Shown: positions 1-7,707 of the stretch, one piece after another | Position numbering within the stretch: position 1 is the stretch's first letter | Layout: each line of letters opens with the position of its first letter | NCBI RefSeq assembly: GCF_002914585.1 | Contig: NZ_PDDM01000034.1 | Span: 1-42,381 of the forward strand | DNA length: 42,381 bases | Direction: 5' to 3' | Source: Pseudanabaena sp. BC1403 | Lineage (GTDB): Bacteria > Cyanobacteriota > Cyanobacteriia > Pseudanabaenales > Pseudanabaenaceae | Notes under the pieces: model-generated | The model's database searches: none | Told to the model about the DNA's origin: nothing | The model's input: only the letters and a program-made list of their open reading frames with translations | Made by a program: the position numbers and the translations under genes

Positions 1-287
1 TTTTTGATGAATATCTTCCTAAATGGAATTATAGAGCCATTCCTCAAAATAACTGAAATGCATAAGTTATTTATTTTTCATTCCTAAGTAGTGCATAGGT
101 CTCAACATCAGAAAGTCGAAACGTTTTACCTGAGTAGTCAATAAGGGATGTAATCAGGATACGTGTAATTTAGTGCCACGGAATTACACGTATCTTGCTC
201 TGGACCATATCGCTTAAAAGTGATGGTCTGAAATCCTTTTCTAGTTATGCAAATTAAGAACAAACCTCCTTTTTTATTAAGTCGCTA
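1..287. other. Intergenic, no gene seen
   Basis: No convincing reading frame. The only structure I see is the perfect palindrome at 158-194, described separately. The stretch lies downstream of the aldo/keto reductase gene, which reads toward it. Confidence 0.6.
158..194. repeat. Perfect 13-bp inverted repeat, member of a local repeat family
   Basis: GATACGTGTAATT (158-170) and AATTACACGTATC (182-194) are exact reverse complements with an 11-base loop. The left side, with AATCAG just before it and TAGTGCC after it, is nearly the same as the end of the element at 4684-4842. It may be a solo end of that MITE family. It could also act as a hairpin terminator for the reductase gene, although it has no T-tract. 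Confidence 0.6.
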
Positions 288-1337
288 TTACCAGCCTTGA
301 ACGTTCGTGCCGCCGAAGATATTGCGGTTTATCTCCTGAGTAAAAATGCTGTAAGGGAATCCTAGATCGATCGCAGTACTTTCATTCAATGTTTGAAGTT
401 GTTCTCCAGTGAGGCGGATTTCTAGGGAAGACAAGTTATCGTGCAACTGCTCCAGCTTGCTGACTCCCAATATCGGTGAGGTAATCTCCGCTTTTGCCGA
501 AACCCAAGCGAGGGCGACCTGCGCTAAGGGACGCTCAATCTGCACCGCTACCGTTCTCAGAGTATCGAGAATGCGCCAGTTGCGATCGGTAAACATCATA
601 TTCCCAAAAGGATTGGAGCCAATCAGCCGACCTTCACCGCTTGCCACTGCGCCTTCGCGCTGATACTTACCCGTGAGGAAACCAGCGGCAATCGGACTCC
701 AAGCGCAGATACCAAGACCGCATTCACGAGCGGCGGGTAGATGTTCGCGCTCGATATTACGCTCGACTAGGGAATATGCCAGTTGCATGGCGATCGGATG
801 GGAAAGATTGTTCACTGCCGCTAGGGTAGCGGCTTTGGCGGCATACCAAGCAGGAATGTCCGAGAAACCGAAGTAACGAATCTTGCCAGCGCTTACTAGG
901 TCTCCAAGTGACTGCAATACCTCTTCGACTGGTGTGACCATATCCCAGACGTGCATCCAGTAGAGGTCGATATAGTCGGTATTGAGACGACGCAGCGATT
1001 GCTCCAGCGCACGGTGAATGTTCTTACGACCATTACCACCAGCATTTGGGTTGCCTAGCTCGCCGCTGTGAAAACCGCACTTGGTTGCAAGCACAAGGCG
1101 ATCGCGCAAATCGCGATCAGCAATATAGCCACCGATTAGTTCTTCACTACGACCATTTGCATACACATCGGCGGTATCGATGAAGTTCCCACCCGCCTCG
1201 ACGTAGGTGTGGAAGATGGATTCAGAAACCTCATCGGGCGAACCCCATCGCTGAGTGCCGAAGGTCATAGTGCCGAGGGCAAGTGGACTCACAATTAGTC
1301 CAGATCGACCGAGGGTGCGGTAGGTATTGATGCTCAT
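288..1337 (-). CDS. Aldo/keto reductase
   Basis: Cytosolic NADPH-dependent carbonyl reductase of the AKR superfamily (TIM barrel), 349 aa, full length for the family. The catalytic tetrad is visible as D54 and Y59 (FIDTADVYANGRSEELIG), K86 (LATKCGFH) and H129 (YIDLYWMHVWD). The C-terminal cofactor-binding stretch with PILGVSKLEQLHDNL is present. The substrate cannot be told from sequence. It is the last of three minus-strand oxidoreductase genes that point away from an AraC regulator of the YqhC type. In other bacteria such regulators control aldehyde reductases, so a role in reactive-aldehyde detoxification is a reasonable inference. Confidence 0.93.
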   Translation of the reverse strand: MSINTYRTLGRSGLIVSPLALGTMTFGTQRWGSPDEVSESIFHTYVEAGGNFIDTADVYANGRSEELIGGYIADRDLRDRLVLATKCGFHSGELGNPNAGGNGRKNIHRALEQSLRRLNTDYIDLYWMHVWDMVTPVEEVLQSLGDLVSAGKIRYFGFSDIPAWYAAKAATLAAVNNLSHPIAMQLAYSLVERNIEREHLPAARECGLGICAWSPIAAGFLTGKYQREGAVASGEGRLIGSNPFGNMMFTDRNWRILDTLRTVAVQIERPLAQVALAWVSAKAEITSPILGVSKLEQLHDNLSSLEIRLTGEQLQTLNESTAIDLGFPYSIFTQEINRNIFGGTNVQGW

Positions 1338-1424
1338 TTAGGTTCTTTCCTGACTAAAATAAGAACGATGGAAGTGGCATAACTCGTCTCTTGGACAATC
1401 TTGAGATAGAACATCGTGTTCGTC

Positions 1425-2162
1425 TTAGTAAGGACTTGCGGTTGGTCTAACGATCATTTCGCTCACATCCACATCATCAGGTTGGGAGATAGCAAACTGA
1501 ATCGAGCGTGCGATCGCCTCAGATGGAATGCAGAGTTTGCGGAATTCTTGGATTCCCTTTCTAGCAGCTTCATCGCTGATTGTGTCGGCTAACTCAGACT
1601 TAGTGACACCAGGTGAAATCACCGTCACCCGAATATCGCCGCCAACTTCTTGTCTCAAACCTTCAGAGATTGCACCAACGGCAAATTTGGTTGCACAATA
1701 AACTGCTGACGTGGGGTAGACAGTGTGTCCAGCAATGGAAGAGAGATTAATAATCTGTCCAAACTTTTGCTCTTTCATAACAGGAAGTATTGCAGCGATC
1801 CCATACAAAACACCCTTGATATTGACATCAATCATCCGATCCCATTCTTCCACATTGAGTTGATCGAGGGTGGATAGTGGCATGACTCCTGCATTGTTAA
1901 TCAGGACATCAACGTGACCAAACTTGTCTTTTGCAAATTTTGCGATCGCTTCTAGTTGCTTTCGTTGTGTTACATCTAGCGTTTGGCATTCAGCAATTCC
2001 ACCTTCCGCGTGAATGTCCTTAACAATCGCTTCTAGGCGATCAATTCGACGCGCACCTAGAATGACTTTCGCACCATTTTTAGCAAGCAATCTAGCAGTC
2101 GCTTCACCAATTCCGCTACTGGCTCCAGTGATAATTACAACTTTGTCTTTTACGTTTAGCAT
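1425..2162 (-). CDS. SDR family oxidoreductase
   Basis: Classical short-chain dehydrogenase/reductase of 245 aa, complete. The Rossmann motif TGASSGIG is at residues 12-19, the NNAG motif at 89-92, the catalytic serine near 141-142, and the YCATK active site gives Y155 and K159. An arginine pair in GARRIDR after the second strand suggests NADP preference. It sits 87 bases upstream of the aldo/keto reductase in the same direction. A 145-bp inverted-repeat element lies between it and the next SDR upstream, so the two SDR genes may not share one uninterrupted transcript. The substrate is unknown. Confidence 0.93.
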   Translation of the reverse strand: MLNVKDKVVIITGASSGIGEATARLLAKNGAKVILGARRIDRLEAIVKDIHAEGGIAECQTLDVTQRKQLEAIAKFAKDKFGHVDVLINNAGVMPLSTLDQLNVEEWDRMIDVNIKGVLYGIAAILPVMKEQKFGQIINLSSIAGHTVYPTSAVYCATKFAVGAISEGLRQEVGGDIRVTVISPGVTKSELADTISDEAARKGIQEFRKLCIPSEAIARSIQFAISQPDDVDVSEMIVRPTASPY

Positions 2163-2202
2163 GTTTTTTCCCTACTGTTGAGATTAATTTGAATTACAGA
2201 CT

Positions 2203-2347
2203 GATGTTACGTGGAAGTTTCTAAAACCTCACCCCTAGCCCCTCTCCTTGCAAAGGAGAGGGGAACAAGAAAAAGCTCTGGCTCCCCTTCTCCTTGCAAG
2301 GAGAAGGGGTTGGGGGATGTGGTGCATTTTTCTTTCCACGTAACATC
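2203..2347. repeat. MITE-like nested inverted repeat between two SDR genes
   Basis: A perfect 14-bp terminal inverted repeat (GATGTTACGTGGAA at 2203-2216, TTCCACGTAACATC at 2334-2347) encloses two further palindromic units built on CCCCTCTCCTTGCAAAGGAG (about 2236-2264) and CCCCTTCTCCTTGCAAGGAG (about 2284-2309). As RNA the whole unit could fold into a long arm with two side hairpins. The inner C-rich motif resembles intergenic repeats common in filamentous cyanobacteria. Confidence 0.8.
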
Positions 2348-2358
2348 ACTTACAGAGA

Positions 2359-3126
2359 TTACAGAGACTGACCGCCAGAGACTTCGATTCTCTGCCCATT
2401 AATCCATCTACTTTCTTCGGACAGTAAAGCTGCGATCGCACCACCAATATCATCAGGAAGACCAACACGACCCAAGGCAGTTTGGGAAGCAATCAAATTG
2501 TTCAGATCTAGATTGTCCCGTACCGTACCACCACCAAAATCAGTTTCGATCGCACCTGGAGCCACCACATTTACGGTAATTTGTCTGGAGCCTAATTCTT
2601 TAGCCATATAGCGAGTCAAAACCTCGATCGCACCCTTCATGCTGGCATAGGCGGCATAACCTGGGTAGGTAAAACGGGCAAGCCCAGACGAAATATTCAC
2701 GATCCGCCCGCCATCCTCGATCAGCGGAAGTAGTTTTTGGGTGAGGAAGAAAACACCCTTGAAGTGAATATTCATCAAGCGATCAAAATCATCTTCGGTC
2801 GTATCTGAAAAAGAGGCATAAACTCCAACACCAGCATTGTTGACAAGAAAATCGAAATGCTCGGTCTGCCAGTTTTCTTGGAGAGATCGCTTCACTTCTT
2901 CAGCAAATCCATTAAAGGATTTAATATTGGAAGTATCCAATTGCAGGACGATGGCTTTTGCACCAATCAATTCGATCTCCGCAACAACTCTATTGGCTTC
3001 TTCTTTGCCATTGTGATAAGTCACAATTACATCTACACCTTTTTTAGCAAGGTTTAAAGCGGTATTTTTGCCCAGCCCTCGGCTTGCTCCAGTTACCAAT
3101 GCGATTTTTGGTCTGTGCTGTGTCAT
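2359..3126 (-). CDS. SDR family oxidoreductase
   Basis: Second classical SDR, 255 aa. TGASRGLG is at residues 12-19, NNAG at 97-100, serines S146/S147 in NISSGLARF, and the catalytic pair Y160/K164 in YAAYASMKGA. The C-terminus ends with the INGQRIEVSGGQSL pattern typical of the FabG-like group. It is only moderately similar to the neighbouring SDR, so they are not recent duplicates. It is the gene closest to the divergent AraC regulator, with 166 bases between starts, and is the most likely direct target of that regulator. Confidence 0.93.
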   Translation of the reverse strand: MTQHRPKIALVTGASRGLGKNTALNLAKKGVDVIVTYHNGKEEANRVVAEIELIGAKAIVLQLDTSNIKSFNGFAEEVKRSLQENWQTEHFDFLVNNAGVGVYASFSDTTEDDFDRLMNIHFKGVFFLTQKLLPLIEDGGRIVNISSGLARFTYPGYAAYASMKGAIEVLTRYMAKELGSRQITVNVVAPGAIETDFGGGTVRDNLDLNNLIASQTALGRVGLPDDIGGAIAALLSEESRWINGQRIEVSGGQSL

Positions 3127-3248
3127 CGCTTCATTCTCTATCTAATTTATTTGGATGCATTGACTGTATGGGTAAATGCAAAAATCCAAAATACATAGAC
3201 CTCGCGCTTTATTGCCTAATCCTCTAAGTCAAGATTATATGCATACTC

Positions 3249-3299
3249 TATAATGCTTAAAAGGAGATGATTATGTTAGTCGAGCAAACAATATGGTGA
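3249..3299 (+). promoter_or_regulatory. -10 box, strong RBS and 8-codon upstream ORF before the AraC gene
   Basis: A TATAAT box lies at 3249-3254 with no good -35 match. AAAAGGAG at about 3259-3266 is an excellent ribosome site, but it is placed for the ATG at 3273. That ATG opens MLVEQTIW and stops at 3297-3299. The stop overlaps the ATG at 3293, which is used here as the start of the regulator. This is either a leader peptide coupled to the regulator or the true N-terminus after a frameshift. Confidence 0.55.
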
Positions 3300-4249
3300 T
3301 TGAAATCATTAACCACAAAATAAATTTAAATGCGACGGCACAGATCCCACAGAAGATTGCAAATCAATGCCAAGAACTAGCGACCTTAGTAGCACGTCAC
3401 ACCGAAGGAATAGGAAACGGTTTTCATAGAACAGCGATCGATTTACTAGAATTTCAGCGACAATCTTCCGCTCCCTCCGCGCTCCGTGGAGTTTCCAATC
3501 CAATTTTTGCTATCCTGCTTCAGGGCAAAAAAGAAGCTTTGCTGGGGGAAGAAACCTATCGTTATGGTGCGGGTCAATACCTTGTGGTTTCGGTTGATTT
3601 GCCAATAAGTGGATTTGTGGTAGAGGCGACTCCAGAAAAGCCCTATTTAGGATTTAAGCTAAATTTAGATCCACTCCAGCTTTGCGATATTATTACTTCC
3701 CAAACCAGTCTAAATATAAGCAAAAAAGTAAAATCGGTGAGAGGCTTGTTTGTGAGTAATGCTGATGCTCCACTACTCGACTGCGCGCTGCGATTGACAA
3801 AGCTTTTGGATACGCCCCAAGATATTCCCATTTTGGCTCCGATGATTATCCGCGAAATCTATTATCGGCTTTTGATGGGCGAACAAGGCGAGTCTGTGCG
3901 CCAGATTGCTACGTCGGGTAGCAATATGCAGCGCATCGCTGAAGTTATTCAATTGCTTAAGACTGATTTTGCTCAACCGATGCGAGTTGAGAATCTTGCT
4001 GATCGGGTCAGTATGTCTCCTTCATCTTTCCATTATCATTTCAAAGAAGTTACATCCATGAGTCCCCTTCAATATCAAAAGCAACTAAGACTATTGGAAG
4101 CACGTCGCCTCATGCTTGCCGAAAACTCCGATGCGGCAAATGCTGCTTATCAAGTAGGTTACGAGAGTCCATCACAATTTAACCGCGAGTATTCTCGTAT
4201 GTTCGGTGCGCCACCAATAAAGGACATTGAACGTTTGCGAACTGTTTGA
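3293..4249 (+). CDS. AraC family transcriptional regulator (YqhC-like)
   Basis: DNA-binding regulator of 318 aa. Residues about 30-185 match the AraC_N effector domain (PF06719 type), recognisable in ATLVARHTEGIGNGFHRTAI and in the cupin-like core around FAILLQGKKEALLGEETYRY. Residues about 215-315 hold two helix-turn-helix units (VENLADRVSMSPSSFHYHFK and AAYQVGYESPSQFNREYSRM). It is divergent from two SDR genes and an aldo/keto reductase and probably controls them. The N-terminus is uncertain, because the only strong ribosome site upstream serves an ATG 20 bases earlier in another frame. Confidence 0.9.
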   Translation: MVIEIINHKINLNATAQIPQKIANQCQELATLVARHTEGIGNGFHRTAIDLLEFQRQSSAPSALRGVSNPIFAILLQGKKEALLGEETYRYGAGQYLVVSVDLPISGFVVEATPEKPYLGFKLNLDPLQLCDIITSQTSLNISKKVKSVRGLFVSNADAPLLDCALRLTKLLDTPQDIPILAPMIIREIYYRLLMGEQGESVRQIATSGSNMQRIAEVIQLLKTDFAQPMRVENLADRVSMSPSSFHYHFKEVTSMSPLQYQKQLRLLEARRLMLAENSDAANAAYQVGYESPSQFNREYSRMFGAPPIKDIERLRTV

Positions 4250-4476
4250 GCGAATTTTCTTGCTGTGAAGTTATTTGCGATCGAGCCGAAAAGATACAGT
4301 CTGTGACAAGTGGAGTTTGGGGATCAAGTAATAAATAGACAGAAACCAACTTTAAGACAATAGGAACCCTCGAATCCTAACATCTTTATATTTTTGGGAA
4401 TTAGGAGACTTGTACTTATATATTCCTGCTGATATTTGTAAAACAATTTCCCCATTCTTCTAAGTCAATGCTTATT

Positions 4477-4644
4477 GGGGTAGATACAGGATACGTGTAA
4501 AAACCTGCAAGATGACCTTTAAAGCTATACAAGGAGTACATTCCAAAAATATGATTTTCTGTTTTTTCGCCCAAAAAAACAAACGATAGAATGCGCGTTT
4601 AAGACCGATCTTGCAGGTTTTTACACGTACCCTGTATCTATCCC
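4477..4644. repeat. MITE-like element with 36-bp terminal inverted repeats
   Basis: The left arm at 4477-4512 and right arm at 4609-4644 are reverse complements with two mismatches. Together they enclose about 96 bases with no convincing gene. The arm carries CAGGATACGTGTAA, the same core as the palindrome at 158-194. The 60-codon minus-strand frame inside has no recognisable protein character. The element lies in the 540-base gap between the AraC gene and the broken MFS gene; the rest of that gap (4250-4476, 4645-4683) shows nothing further. Confidence 0.8.
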
Positions 4645-4683
4645 ATCTCGTCATGCGCTGCCAAATTAGATGATCTAGAGGCG

Positions 4684-4842
4684 CAATCAGGATAGTTGTA
4701 ATTTAGTGCCGCAAAAGCTGGAAATGCCTGATTCTACGTGCTTCCTTAAGTGTAATTTGCGTAGAAAATGGCTACTTCTAGAACTTTTGCTAGGTAAAGG
4801 TTTCAGGAGTCGGGGGCACTGAAAAACACTTATCCTGATTAC
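4684..4842. repeat. MITE-like element that truncates the MFS gene
   Basis: The left end at 4684-4712 (CAATCAGGATAGTTGTAATT, then TAGTGCC) is an imperfect reverse complement of the right end at 4811-4842, which reads TAATCAGGATAAGTGTTTTT then CAGTGCC on the minus strand. The right end falls inside the MFS reading frame and supplies its last codons. No clear target duplication was seen. Confidence 0.7.
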
Positions 4843-5128
4843 ATACCTTGATGCCTAGCGCCATTGTCAGCATACTAGCTGCGAAGAAAAGCATCTTTCC
4901 TAATCCCAGGCGGCTACTGACAACGCTACTGGTCAAGGCGGCAAGAATATAGCCGCTAATCTGACTGACAAATAGAAGTGTGATTGTCGCTGGATTAAGA
5001 TTATATTCCCGTAAAATGGAAGGAAGTAAAACTCCTAAACCTGCTTCTGCAATGGCAATAGCAATGAAAGCATAAAAGGAAATTGCTATTCCTATCCAAA
5101 GGGGTGGTGAGATTTTAGGAGAAATCAT
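4790..5128 (-). pseudogene. MFS transporter, N-terminal fragment truncated by an inserted element
   Basis: Only about 95 residues of a normally ~400-residue major facilitator permease remain: three membrane segments, including FYAFIAIAIAEAGLGVLLPS and ITLLFVSQISGYILAALTSS. After GIKV the frame runs into the end of the element at 4684-4842 and stops a few codons later with unrelated sequence. The start codon overlaps the stop of the preceding transporter gene (ATGA at 5125-5128), so it was translationally coupled to it. A working permease is very unlikely. Confidence 0.85.
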
Positions 5129-5595
5129 AGGGTATGTCTACGATCATCTCGATCAAATTGAGTCAGTGTCACGGCAATTAATAACAACGCGATCGCCACA
5201 ATTCTCGCAGGGCTAATGGGATGCGGTGTCACTCCAAACCAGCCCCATTGATCGATCAACAGAGAACCAGTCATCTGGCTACACACCACAGCTAAAGCCG
5301 TTGTCGTTAGTCCTAATTTGGGAATGATGATCGTGTTTAAAGTCACATAGATAGCCCCGAGTAAGCCGCTTAAAAAAGCCCACCAAGGAACTTGAGGCAG
5401 TCGATCCAGATTTTGAGAACCAAAGATTCCCAATAGAATTAGGAGAGTCAGAGTCAGCGAACCCACTACAAAATTAATTGCTGCTGCTCCAATCGAAGAT
5501 TGCAAAGTCTTTCGCAATCGCGTATTTGCAGCTGCACCGATCGCTAAAAAACTACCACCTGAACCCGCACCAATCAAAGCAATGAGCATATTCAT
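5125..5595 (-). CDS. DMT superfamily transporter, YdcZ (DUF606) type
   Basis: Inner-membrane protein of 156 aa with about five hydrophobic segments, matching the half-size YdcZ family of the drug/metabolite transporter superfamily. Conserved small-residue motifs are visible in IGAGSGGSFLAIGAAANTRL and GLLGAIYVTLNTIIIPKLG. It follows a second YdcZ-like gene after a 67-base gap. Paired half-size transporters often work as heterodimers. The substrate is unknown. The divergent MarR regulator suggests export of a toxic or signalling compound. Confidence 0.88.
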   Translation of the reverse strand: MNMLIALIGAGSGGSFLAIGAAANTRLRKTLQSSIGAAAINFVVGSLTLTLLILLGIFGSQNLDRLPQVPWWAFLSGLLGAIYVTLNTIIIPKLGLTTTALAVVCSQMTGSLLIDQWGWFGVTPHPISPARIVAIALLLIAVTLTQFDRDDRRHTL

Positions 5596-5662
5596 AATTT
5601 TTATCTAAATCATTTTTTTTGAAGATAGAAATGACAACGTTTTGCGCTGTTATTTCTATCTA

Positions 5663-6154
5663 TTAAGATTGCGCGAGAAAGAAGATAGCGACGATTAATA
5701 AACCGATCGCAAAGCGACGATTGCGCGTGAGTCGATGTTTGGGCAAGTCCAACCAACCGTAATGATCGACGATAATACCTGCGAGGGACTGTCCTCCGAC
5801 CACCAATCCCAAGGTCAGAGTAGTACCTAAAACTGAAGTGAAGTAAGTACTCGAACAGATATACCAAGTCCCCAGTATTCCACCGATCAGACTCCATTTC
5901 GGGGCTTTGGCGATCGCCGACCAATCAGGATGCCCGAACTTTTGCGTCGCAATTAGTACCACTAAAACCAATGTGCCGACGATATAGGAGATGTCTGCGG
6001 CTAAGGGAACAGAATTTAGCGATCGGGCTAATTGGGCATTGAAACTGGCTTGAATGGGCAGCAGTGCACCACTCAAGAGCGCGAGTAGTAAATACAAATA
6101 GATTTGATATCGCGATGCGATCGACTGTAGGTGTTTCAAAGGAAGAGATGTCAT
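5663..6154 (-). CDS. DMT superfamily transporter, YdcZ (DUF606) type
   Basis: Inner-membrane protein of 163 aa and first gene of the efflux operon. About five membrane segments are visible, beginning with YLYLLLALLSGALLPIQASF. The family signature FNAQLARSLNSVPLAADISY is followed by the glycine-rich GGILGTWYICSSTYFTSVLG. It resembles the gene downstream in layout, so the two probably form a paired transporter. Two longer overlapping frames in this stretch lack family features and are shadows. Confidence 0.88.
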   Translation of the reverse strand: MTSLPLKHLQSIASRYQIYLYLLLALLSGALLPIQASFNAQLARSLNSVPLAADISYIVGTLVLVVLIATQKFGHPDWSAIAKAPKWSLIGGILGTWYICSSTYFTSVLGTTLTLGLVVGGQSLAGIIVDHYGWLDLPKHRLTRNRRFAIGLLIVAIFFLAQS

Positions 6155-6271
6155 GGCAAAACAAGGGTGAATATGGGATTGGCAATAGATAGAAGCCTTG
6201 TTCTGAAAACTGAGTGATGGATTAAGGATCGATGCACTGCGGATCGACTTGCGATCGCTAACAACTAAAAT

Positions 6272-6350
6272 TATCTTGACATCATTTATCTCTACATCAA
6301 GATAAATGATGTAGAGATAATTGTCAACTATCTCGACATCAAGATATAAT
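6272..6350. promoter_or_regulatory. Divergent MarR-controlled promoters with four 18-bp operators
   Basis: Four related 18-mers are visible: 6272-6289 (TATCTTGACATCATTTAT), 6287-6304 (TATCTCTACATCAAGATA), 6302-6319 (minus strand TATCTCTACATCATTTAT) and 6329-6346 (TATCTCGACATCAAGATA). They overlap plausible promoters. On the plus strand TTGTCA (6321-6326) is 18 bases from TATAAT (6345-6350). On the minus strand TTGACA (6322-6327) is 17 bases from TATCTT (6299-6304). The last operator lies between the plus-strand -35 and -10 boxes, so binding should repress the regulator gene itself. Confidence 0.8.
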
Positions 6351-6357
6351 GCCCGCT

Positions 6358-6861
6358 ATGGAACAAGATAAAATTGATCTTATTTGTGAGCAATGGCGAT
6401 GGGAATTGCCTCAATTAGACACTTCTCCACTGGGCATAGTTGGGCGAGTGCTAAGGATAGCCCGTCTGCTCGAAAAACATCGCGAAATGGTTCTGGCGGA
6501 ATATGGGTTGAGTGTTTGGTCGTTTGATGTGGTCACAACTCTAAGGCGGCAGGGAAAGCCCTATCAACTCAAGCCTACCGACTTGTATAGTTTGCTCATG
6601 CTCTCGTCAGGGGCAACGACTAACCGCATCGATCGCTTAGAACAGGATGGCATTGTCATGCGCCTGCGAGATCCTAGCGATCGCCGCAGTGTAATCGTAC
6701 AATTGACCTCTAAAGGAGTTCAATTGGCTGATGTAGTAATTCCGAAATTATTGAAAAGTGAACAGGATTTACTCAGTCAGTTTGCTAATGCTGATGAAAG
6801 GGAATCTTTCATAGCGATACTACGACAATTGCTAGTATCCCTCGACAACAATCTGGAGTAG
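6358..6861 (+). CDS. MarR family transcriptional regulator
   Basis: Winged helix-turn-helix repressor of about 167 aa from the start chosen here. The recognition region is PTDLYSLLMLSSGATTNRID and the wing carries the family motif RDPSDRRSVIVQLTSKG. An ATG three codons earlier (6349) overlaps the TATAAT box, so I prefer the ATG at 6358, which would lie at or very near the expected transcript start. It is divergent from the YdcZ pair and MFS gene and probably represses both directions in the absence of a ligand such as a phenolic compound or an oxidant. A C-terminal amphipathic helix fits dimerisation. Confidence 0.92.
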   Translation: MEQDKIDLICEQWRWELPQLDTSPLGIVGRVLRIARLLEKHREMVLAEYGLSVWSFDVVTTLRRQGKPYQLKPTDLYSLLMLSSGATTNRIDRLEQDGIVMRLRDPSDRRSVIVQLTSKGVQLADVVIPKLLKSEQDLLSQFANADERESFIAILRQLLVSLDNNLE

Positions 6862-7003
6862 AAGAGTATGGTATTAAATGTCAATGGTTTTGTCGTGTCG
6901 CGACAGAATAATGTCGTGTAGTTGACGCGAAGTATCTGATCCTACATAAAACTAAAACCCTTAATAAATAAGGAAACCATACTATCTAAAATAAAGATTA
7001 GTA

Positions 7004-7124
7004 CGTGATGTGCAACTAAAAGTTTGAAAGCCTTGATTTCTCGTACTGTACTAATGAGTCGTTTGAATTTTCGGTAGCCCAAACAACCTCAGAGCAATAG
7101 CTCAAAAATAGTTGCACATCGCGT
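7004..7124. repeat. MITE-like inverted repeat
   Basis: CGTGATGTGCAACT (7004-7017) is the reverse complement of AGTTGCACATCGCG (7111-7124) with one mismatch, and looser similarity continues outward. The 93 bases between carry no gene. It fills most of the 275-base gap after the MarR gene. It could be a small non-autonomous element. Confidence 0.65.
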
Positions 7125-7136
7125 GATTAGTTGTAG

Positions 7137-7586
7137 TTATGAAAGGGTTTTAATTTTCCATGCGGGCTTATTCTCAGGAGTGAAAGCAGCTACCAAGCCG
7201 ACGGCGGCTAACTTCTCACTATTGGCTTTTTTGCTCTCATCAGATTTAGAAGTGAGAGAGGCTTTGCTCCAATCATAGAGATTTTGTCCTTTGCCGATGA
7301 ATCCAAAGTTTTGAGCGATCGCTAGTGCTTCGGTACGGGAAAGTATTGGATTTGCAATCGCTGAGATCGCATCGCTCAAAGTCTCGTCAGGTAAAGTATT
7401 TTCAATCGTAGGAGCTGCGATATCCTCGATCTCCTCGATGATTAGCAATGGTTCAGTTTCTACGATGCTTTCTGTGACATCAGGGGCGCTACTTGCTTCG
7501 CTCTCTGAAGTAAGCACTTGGGTAAAATTTGCGGGTGATGTTGCCTCGCTGCGAGTATTTTCTAGAGTTTCAATTCTGGCAAACAT
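7137..7586 (-). CDS. Hypothetical protein, probably an N-terminally truncated remnant
   Basis: 149 aa from the first ATG; I do not recognise the family. Residues about 25-80 are acidic and of low complexity. The C-terminal ~65 residues (LSRTEALAIAQNFGFIGKGQ onward) look like a small helical DNA-binding-like domain with a basic linker. The frame stays open about 20 codons upstream of the ATG (to about 7649), encoding the protein-like GSTEQVEAIFDGAIGLM that leads into the helix FARIETLE. No start codon is seen there, so the N-terminal part of a longer gene may have been lost. It ends just beyond an inverted repeat. Confidence 0.45.
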   Translation of the reverse strand: MFARIETLENTRSEATSPANFTQVLTSESEASSAPDVTESIVETEPLLIIEEIEDIAAPTIENTLPDETLSDAISAIANPILSRTEALAIAQNFGFIGKGQNLYDWSKASLTSKSDESKKANSEKLAAVGLVAAFTPENKPAWKIKTLS

Positions 7587-7707
7587 TAGTCCAATCGCCC
7601 CGTCAAAAATCGCCTCAACCTGCTCGGTCGATCCCTTGTGCTGATAGTCTTAGAGAATATACTGCTGTTTTTTTATACGAGTAGCTAGCGAGAATAGGAA
7701 TTTAAAT

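Noticed and set aside
2211-2402. 63-codon plus-strand ORF
   Set aside because: It lies entirely in the nested inverted-repeat element and the antisense end of an SDR gene; its proline/lysine-rich sequence is a by-product of the repeat.
4472-4654. 60-codon minus-strand ORF
   Set aside because: It coincides with the 36-bp-arm inverted-repeat element and has no protein-like features or ribosome site.
5610-6185. Two overlapping minus-strand ORFs (104 and 86 codons)
   Set aside because: They are other-frame shadows of the YdcZ gene at 5663-6154, which has the family motifs and membrane segments.
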